Shown here: piece after piece, positions 59,527 through 64,000 of the stretch
Numbering within the stretch: the stretch's first letter is position 1
Layout of the letters: each line of letters opens with the position of its first letter
DNA from: an uncultured Muribaculaceae bacterium
Lineage (GTDB): Bacteria > Bacteroidota > Bacteroidia > Bacteroidales > Muribaculaceae
Reading direction: 5' to 3'
DNA length: 64,000 nt
Assembly: GCA_934661195.1 (NCBI GenBank)
Contig: CAKUJD010000003.1
Span: forward strand, 1-64,000
Made by a program: the position numbers and the translations under genes
Notes under the pieces: generated by a model
The model's database searches: none
Told to the model about the DNA's origin: nothing
Seen by the model: the letters and a program-made list of their open reading frames with translations, nothing else

Positions 59527-61833
59527 TCAGAATGGGTAGCCCACCGAGAAGTTAAACTCGCTGTCGCGCTTGAAGTGCGGCCTAAGCAGCGGCCAATGCT
59601 CCTGCCCCGAAGCCGGGTTGTGGGCCTTCATGCCCATGTCGAGACGCACCAGAAAATAGTTGAAGTTCAGACGCAGGCCAATGCCGTAGGCCGCGGCTAT
59701 CTGCTCGTAGAACTTGCCAAAGCGGAACACGCCGCCCGGCTGGTCGGGATAATCCTTGATGGTCCATATGTTGCCCGCGTCGATGAATGCGGCCATCTCG
59801 ATGACCCAAAACAGCTTGGCGCGGTACTCAATGTTGGCATCGAGCCTGATGTCGCCGCACTGGTAGATGAAACTGTTTTGCGAGTTGCTGGCGTTGAAGC
59901 TGCCAGGGCCCAGAGTGCGCACGCCCCAGCCGCGCACGCCGTTGGCGCCGCCGGCATAGAAGCGCTTCTCGAACGGGGCCACACTCGAGTTGCCATAGGG
60001 CACTATCACGCCCGCGCCCGCATGGAATGTGAGCGAGTGGCGCGTGTTGAAGTTGTGGGTGATTGAATAGTCGCCCTCCACCTTGAAGTATTGCGAATAG
60101 CGGATGCCGAACACCTTGTAGGCGTCGCCCGCGCTCTTGTGGCCGAAGGCCGCCGAGAAGGCGTGCAGCAGGTTGCCAGCCGTTTCGGCCGAAGCACGGA
60201 TGGTGTGGATGTTGGTCTGCAGGGCGGTTGACAGCGGTGAGCCGTCGATGCGGTTGGTGTGGTAGTATGAGTAGCCCAGGCGCATAATCAAGTGGTCCTC
60301 GTAGGAGTAGCGCAGCAGGGGGTTGGCGATGCTGTCGAGGAAGTTGGCGCGGCTCTTGGGCAGATACACATAGTTGATGTCGAGCAGGTTGAGCACATGG
60401 CGCTCGGTGTTGCGGGCCTCACTCCACACATAGCGCCATGCGCCGCCCGCAATTATGCGGGTGTATTCGGGACGGGCCTGATAGTCGAAGCTGGTGGCGA
60501 ACTCGGTGGAGGCCTGCACGCGCTGCTTGAAGCTCTTTTTCAGAAACGGGCACTTAAACTTGGGATAGGTGATGCCCACCTCGGCCGAATATTCCGAATA
60601 GTTGTCGTTGATAAGGCCGTTGAGGTTGCCCGAGATGCTCTCGTAGCTGGCCTTGAGCTTTACGTTGAGCCGCTCGCTGCCCTGCATGATGTTGCGGTGC
60701 TGGTAGTCGAGCCCCACGCCGAAGCCCAGGTCGCCCTCACTGTTGGTGCCCTCGAGCGACACCGAGGCCGTCTGCAGCTTGTCGCGGGTGAGCAGCACAT
60801 ACACATCGAGCAGCTGCTGGCCGCCTATGCGCCCCACGGGACGCACATCGATGTCGACAAACTTCACTATGTCGAGCCGGCCGAAGGCCTGGTAGGTCTT
60901 ATCGATTTTGCTGGCGTCGTAGCGCTCGCCAGGCACTATGTAGCAGCACTCCTCCAGCACGCGGCGGCGCAGATAGTGGTCGCGGCCGTAGAACACGGTG
61001 TAGCCGTGATACAGTGCTGTGTCGGGAGCGGAATAGTTGCCGTCGTGCATGGTCTCTGGGTCGTAGTTGGTGACGAAGGTCACATTGCGCACATAAAACT
61101 CCTCGTGGCGGCCAGCGGTGTCGGCGTGCAGTTTGCCTGCTGCCGGGGCGGCCAGATTGAGAGTGAGGTCGACGTCGCGCGAGCCGGCGGCTGTGTCGGC
61201 AGTGAATGTGATGTATTCCTTGTTGAAGGCATAGTAGCCCTTGTTGCGCATGTTGGCGGTGATGAGCAGACGCTCGTCGTTGAGTTTGTTGTGGTCGAAC
61301 AGCGAATTGCGGCCCACAGGATAGGCGGCAGTGTCGGCAAGCACTATTGAGCGCATCTGGCTGTCGGCCACATTGTAGGCCACCGAGCGCACGCGGTAGG
61401 GCTCGTTGAGCCTCACATCATAGCGCACCTTGGCGCGCTTGCGCACCGGGTTGAGGGACACATCATAGGTCACCACGTTTTTCATATAGCCCTTGTTGGT
61501 GAGTGCCATCTGCAGCTGGTTGGCGCTGGCCACGGTCAGGGCGGAGTCATAGATCACCGGCGGCGCACCCACGCGGCGCACCCAGCGGTTGAACCACTTG
61601 GTGGAGTCGCGCCCCGAGAGGTTGTAGAAGGCCAGCTGCAGGCGCAGCCCGCCCAGCACCTTGTGGTTCTCGGTTTGGCGCAGATAGTTCATAAGGGCCT
61701 TGCCCTTGATGGTGCTTGAAGTGTCGAGGATGTTGATTTTCACGTCGTCGAGCAGATAGTGGCCGTCGGGCACATGGCGTGTGAGGCTGCACGCGCCCAG
61801 GCAAGCCGCCAGCACAAGCAGCGTGGCGCACAT
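59527..61833 (-). CDS. tamL: TamL-type outer-membrane assembly lipoprotein (BamA/TamA superfamily)
   Basis: About 768 residues. The N terminus has a lipoprotein signal with lipobox LGAC (MCATLLVLAACLGACSLTRHVPDG), POTRA-like repeats follow, and the C-terminal half is a 16-strand-type surface-antigen barrel (FEKRFYAGGANGVRGWGVRTLGPGSF, the lid-lock VRGW motif; DIRLDANIEYRAKLFWVIEMAAFIDAGNIW) ending in FNFSVGYPF. The lipid anchor identifies it as TamL, the Bacteroidetes form of TamA. Usually tamB is adjacent; here the neighbour is gph, so the partner must lie elsewhere. A start 13 codons earlier is possible. Confidence 0.9.
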   Translation of the reverse strand: MCATLLVLAACLGACSLTRHVPDGHYLLDDVKINILDTSSTIKGKALMNYLRQTENHKVLGGLRLQLAFYNLSGRDSTKWFNRWVRRVGAPPVIYDSALTVASANQLQMALTNKGYMKNVVTYDVSLNPVRKRAKVRYDVRLNEPYRVRSVAYNVADSQMRSIVLADTAAYPVGRNSLFDHNKLNDERLLITANMRNKGYYAFNKEYITFTADTAAGSRDVDLTLNLAAPAAGKLHADTAGRHEEFYVRNVTFVTNYDPETMHDGNYSAPDTALYHGYTVFYGRDHYLRRRVLEECCYIVPGERYDASKIDKTYQAFGRLDIVKFVDIDVRPVGRIGGQQLLDVYVLLTRDKLQTASVSLEGTNSEGDLGFGVGLDYQHRNIMQGSERLNVKLKASYESISGNLNGLINDNYSEYSAEVGITYPKFKCPFLKKSFKQRVQASTEFATSFDYQARPEYTRIIAGGAWRYVWSEARNTERHVLNLLDINYVYLPKSRANFLDSIANPLLRYSYEDHLIMRLGYSYYHTNRIDGSPLSTALQTNIHTIRASAETAGNLLHAFSAAFGHKSAGDAYKVFGIRYSQYFKVEGDYSITHNFNTRHSLTFHAGAGVIVPYGNSSVAPFEKRFYAGGANGVRGWGVRTLGPGSFNASNSQNSFIYQCGDIRLDANIEYRAKLFWVIEMAAFIDAGNIWTIKDYPDQPGGVFRFGKFYEQIAAAYGIGLRLNFNYFLVRLDMGMKAHNPASGQEHWPLLRPHFKRDSEFNFSVGYPF

Positions 61834-61888
61834 TGCTAATTGTCGGTAATGGCGTATCGAAAAATCAAACATATCATTTCACATGAGT

Positions 61889-62066
61889 AGTGCAAAAAAC
61901 AGCGCAACCGAAACACGGCAGAGCGCCAAGCTTGCTTGGGTGCTTTGCCGAGGCGCAGCCTATTTTATGCAAAAATAGCGCAAACCGAGCGCAGAGCACC
62001 GAAACGAGCCCCGCTCGATTTAGGTCTTTGCCAAGGCGCAGCCTATTTTATGCAAAAATAGGTGCT
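61889..62066 (-). repeat. Promoter-bearing dispersed repeat, copies 6 and 7 (tandem)
   Basis: Two tandem units. One anchor, GCGCAAACCGAGCGCAG, at 61978-61994 abuts TATTTTTG on the minus strand (61977-61970), a fitting -7 box facing tamL; a degenerate anchor (AGTGCAAAAAACAGCGCAACCG) starts near 61889. The block TTGCC(A/G)AGGCGCAGCCTATTTTATG occurs twice, at about 61945 and 62028. Confidence 0.78.
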
Positions 62067-62171
62067 TTTGCTCTATTTGGCAAAACTTATTGCCACATTT
62101 TTGCCACACCATCAGTTGTGCAAAACAAAAGCCGCCGGAGCTGTCGGCTCCAGCGGCTTGCCATGATTGGG

Positions 62172-62246
62172 TGGGTGCTGAGGGATTCGAACCCCCGACC
62201 CTCTGCTTGTAAGGCAGATGCTCTGAACCAGCTGAGCTAAGCACCC
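62172..62246 (-). tRNA. tRNA-Val (UAC)
   Basis: 75-nt cloverleaf on the minus strand with acceptor GGGTGCT/AGCACCC, anticodon loop CTTACAA (anticodon UAC, reading GUA and related valine codons), and T loop TTCGAAT. CCA is not encoded. Single gene with a consensus promoter. Confidence 0.95.
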
Positions 62247-62266
62247 ATTGCGTTTGAATTGCGGTG

Positions 62267-62298
62267 CAAAGGTACGCAACATTTCCCAATTTGCCAAA
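62267..62298 (-). promoter_or_regulatory. Predicted promoter of tRNA-Val
   Basis: Minus strand: TTTG (62298-62295), 20-base spacer, TACCTTTG (62274-62267), 20 bases before the tRNA 5' end. Confidence 0.8.
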
Positions 62299-62308
62299 TT
62301 CCAACACA

Positions 62309-62346
62309 CGTTTTTTGCCGTTTTTTGCAAAAAACGGCAAAAAACG
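62309..62346. terminator. 38-bp perfect palindrome, probable terminator
   Basis: CGTTTTTTGCCGTTTTTTGC and its complement follow each other with no loop, so the whole 38 bases are self-complementary. T-runs on both strands allow it to end transcription from the minus-strand gene to the right. It lies just upstream of the tRNA-Val promoter. Confidence 0.6.
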
Positions 62347-62467
62347 GCCAAAACAGCCTAAGTCGTGCCGAAGTCTATCTGCAATAAAACGGCAGCAAAT
62401 GCAAAAAACAAGCACTTGCCGCCGTAACATTTCCGGTGAAAATTATTTCAGAACATCAGTTCTCGGA

Positions 62468-63346
62468 CTACTTATCGCCTTCTTCCCACCAATATTTAGT
62501 TTTTTCACCGTCACTTTTTTTGTCCTTTTGCGGACCGCTTGTCTCCTCCTCAGGAGCTACATAACGCACATAAAAACCTCTTGGGGTAGAACCTTGCATC
62601 ACATCGACACTCGTCTTGTAGCCAGGGCAACCCGCATCCACACTCTTCACCATGCTCTTGGGGTTGACATTGGCCACCTGGCTCACATAGAAATCGTTTG
62701 TAACCACCTTGTCCTGCTTGTCATCGCCCACACGATAGCAAACATAGTTGGTGAAGCGGACAGGCGAGTTCGCCGCAGTAAACTCAATGCTCTGCTTATC
62801 TTTTTCGGACGGCAATGACTTGAGCGAGCAATCGAGATAGCGCGAACTCATCACTGTGTACTCTCCAAAAGTTTTTGTGCTGTGAGGCGGTATGAGCACA
62901 ACAGGCTTCTCGCAATAGGCCACCGACGACGATGCCGATGAAGTTGACGAACTCGTGCTCGACACAGTGACAAGGGTTGATATCCACGAGCGCCAAGCCG
63001 TTGACGTTGCAGCATCGGATGACGAAACCACGGAACCATTCGACGACGTGTACACGCGGTTTAGGTAGTAGTCGGACGCAATGCCATTTTTTATGAGGAA
63101 CGACTTTGTCAGATCCACCGTGAGGACCTTGTCGGTCAGATTGGTGACGGCAAACTCAATTCGGCCCCCGTCGCTCCAAAAGTCATAGCTAATGGCACAG
63201 TCAGGGCTTTTATGCTCATAAGCCCCATTAGAGCCCACTGGCAAATCACTGCCAACGCTGCAGCGCTGATAGTAGAAAGGTTTTGTTGATGAGCAAGATG
63301 CAAGCAAGGCCATTGCGGCCAGAGAAAATAAAAAACACTTTTTCAT
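62468..63346 (-). CDS. Lipoprotein of unknown function
   Basis: 292 residues. Lipoprotein signal MKKCFLFSLAAMALLASC, followed by SSTKPFYYQ. The N-terminal half has a beta-rich domain (DCAISYDFWSDGGRIEFAVTNLTDKVLTVDLTKSFLIKNGIASDYYLNRVYTSS) that looks like an Ig-like fold with an NLTDK turn. Then comes a Ser/Thr-rich stretch (about 105-145, STLVTVSSTSSSTSSASSSV), possibly a linker or O-glycosylated segment. A Lys/Glu/Asp-rich tail ends in KYWWEEGDK. I do not recognise the family. It follows another secreted gene by 55 bases, and the two may form an operon. Confidence 0.7.
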   Translation of the reverse strand: MKKCFLFSLAAMALLASCSSTKPFYYQRCSVGSDLPVGSNGAYEHKSPDCAISYDFWSDGGRIEFAVTNLTDKVLTVDLTKSFLIKNGIASDYYLNRVYTSSNGSVVSSSDAATSTAWRSWISTLVTVSSTSSSTSSASSSVAYCEKPVVLIPPHSTKTFGEYTVMSSRYLDCSLKSLPSEKDKQSIEFTAANSPVRFTNYVCYRVGDDKQDKVVTNDFYVSQVANVNPKSMVKSVDAGCPGYKTSVDVMQGSTPRGFYVRYVAPEEETSGPQKDKKSDGEKTKYWWEEGDK

Positions 63347-63401
63347 TTTAGAAATTATAATTAAGATTAAACATTTGTGTTACAGCGGATTCACCCGGAT
63401 T

Positions 63402-63806
63402 TTAGCGGGGCTCAACATTATACACGAGGCTTGCGTCGCTATAGTCAACGTAGATTTGAACAGCGCCATCGTATTGCCTACGAATGCGAATATCACACCG
63501 CTTGCCATCCTGATCGACACAGCTGAACGTTTCCGTTTCGCCATTAGTATCACGGGCGCCGGTTGAGTCGGTGGCATACACATCGTATTCTTGAATGTTT
63601 TTGCTGTAAATAGTAACGCGGTCTATGTCATAATCCACCACCACAAGTATGTTAGTCGGAGTCCAGTCGCTCCAACCACTCCACCTGCGGGAGTTATAGT
63701 TGTATAACTTATAAGCGGCACTTGTTGCCTGAAACTTACCAACTTCAGCATAAGCGCCAGCAACGCAACCAATAGCAATCAGCACTGATAGGAAGTATTT
63801 TTTCAT
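63402..63806 (-). CDS. Small secreted protein of unknown function
   Basis: 134 residues with signal peptide (MKKYFLSVLIAIGCVAGAYA). The mature part (EVGKFQATSAAYKLYNYNSRRWSGWSDWTPTNILVVVDYDIDRVTIYSKNIQEYDVYA) is beta-rich, with Trp repeats and a final DGAVQIYVDYSDASLVYNVEPR. I recognise no family. First of a pair with the downstream lipoprotein. Confidence 0.7.
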   Translation of the reverse strand: MKKYFLSVLIAIGCVAGAYAEVGKFQATSAAYKLYNYNSRRWSGWSDWTPTNILVVVDYDIDRVTIYSKNIQEYDVYATDSTGARDTNGETETFSCVDQDGKRCDIRIRRQYDGAVQIYVDYSDASLVYNVEPR

Positions 63807-63956
63807 AACATTTTGAATTAATGGTCAATTAAAATTCAGTTTCACTGACACGCCAAGCACTTTGATCTTGGCGATACATCATATTAACGTAGTGCAACAT
63901 GTTTTTATTTTTTGACACACACTTTTTTTTTGCAAAAGCCGCACAAAAAAAGCGGT
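63807..63956. other. Right-edge intergenic sequence
   Basis: AT-rich upstream region of the secreted-protein pair, no gene. A small hairpin, CCGC/GCGG around A residues (63939-63955), lies next to the terminator. Confidence 0.4.
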
Positions 63957-63992
63957 CGAGGGGCTGCCTGACGCACGTCAGACAGCCCCTCG
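63957..63992 (-). terminator. Very strong hairpin, probable terminator of a minus-strand gene beyond the window
   Basis: CGAGGGGCTG, one mismatch, CTGACG pairs with CGTCAG and CAGCCCCTCG over 17 positions with a two-base loop. On the minus strand GACCGC and then TTTTTTT follow, so it likely ends a gene entering from the right. Confidence 0.75.
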
Positions 63993-64000
63993 GCGTTATG

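Noticed and set aside
63957-63992. Phage attachment site or recombination site
   Set aside because: The 17-position stem with a T-run behind it is better explained as a transcription terminator; no integrase is in view.

Overview
The window looks like a chromosomal segment of a gut-type Bacteroidales bacterium, possibly Muribaculaceae (S24-7) or a relative. The signs are a SusC/SusD pair, proteins with type IX secretion (T9SS) sorting tails, DUF3127, DUF4302 and a TamL-type lipoprotein, the absence of Shine-Dalgarno-like leaders, and repeated promoters of the Bacteroidetes form TTTG-N19-21-TAnnTTTG. The family assignment is an inference from gene content. I see no rRNA, prophage, transposase or CRISPR array.

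Layout. 0.2-8.2 kb: housekeeping genes (alaS, a MerR-type regulator, DUF3127, a single-domain LytTR regulator overlapping a membrane-anchored NAGPA-like protein, rsfS, ftsH). 8.2-8.9 kb: a gene-free mosaic of dispersed repeats. 9.4-19.1 kb: a minus-strand outer-membrane uptake locus in the order SusC, SusD, HExxH zinc lipoprotein, DUF4302 lipoprotein and a BACON/T9SS secreted protein. It has no glycosidase, so peptide or protein use is more likely than glycan use. 19.8-26.4 kb: RluA-type pseudouridine synthase, class I fumarase, initiator tRNA, a GT4 glycosyltransferase, priA. 26.4-29.6 kb: a D-Ala-D-Ala dipeptidase-like lipoprotein overlapping a PBP1A gene. 30.0-31.5 kb: pyrBI with an open, terminator-bearing leader. 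31.5-39.3 kb: a thioredoxin-fold protein without CxxC, serB, an M23 peptidase, and a rmuC-ispD-recG operon. 39.4-50.3 kb: DUF695, MATE and MFS exporters, tetR-fabG, flavin reductase-glyA, MIP18-LpxH-like, a HAD phosphatase. 50.6-53 kb: HU, a 30-codon basic AURKAIP1/COX24-like gene, rng. 53.5-64 kb: apbE, two tandem outer-membrane barrel genes, a DJ-1 family gene, a tamL-gph-transporter run, tRNA-Val and two secreted proteins of unknown function.

The most notable signals are non-coding. One dispersed repeat carries a complete or partial Bacteroidetes promoter: its TAnnTTTG box abuts a 17-nt anchor (GTGCAAACCGAGCGCAA) at seven places, nearly all directly upstream of a gene and pointing into it. 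A second, MITE/REP-like element of about 150 bp is bounded by near-perfect palindromes and occurs three times plus one fragment; two copies are accompanied by a 27-nt repeat. A promoter-to-terminator unit of about 95 nt at 48.05-48.15 kb is a candidate small RNA with an 18-bp palindromic operator candidate. The pyrBI leader resembles, in layout, the pyrL attenuator of enteric bacteria.

Functionally the window is mostly core metabolism and envelope biology (cell-wall synthesis, outer-membrane assembly, pyrimidine, serine/glycine and isoprenoid synthesis, DNA repair and restart), with one accessory nutrient-uptake locus. All calls rest on reading motifs by eye; no database search was run.
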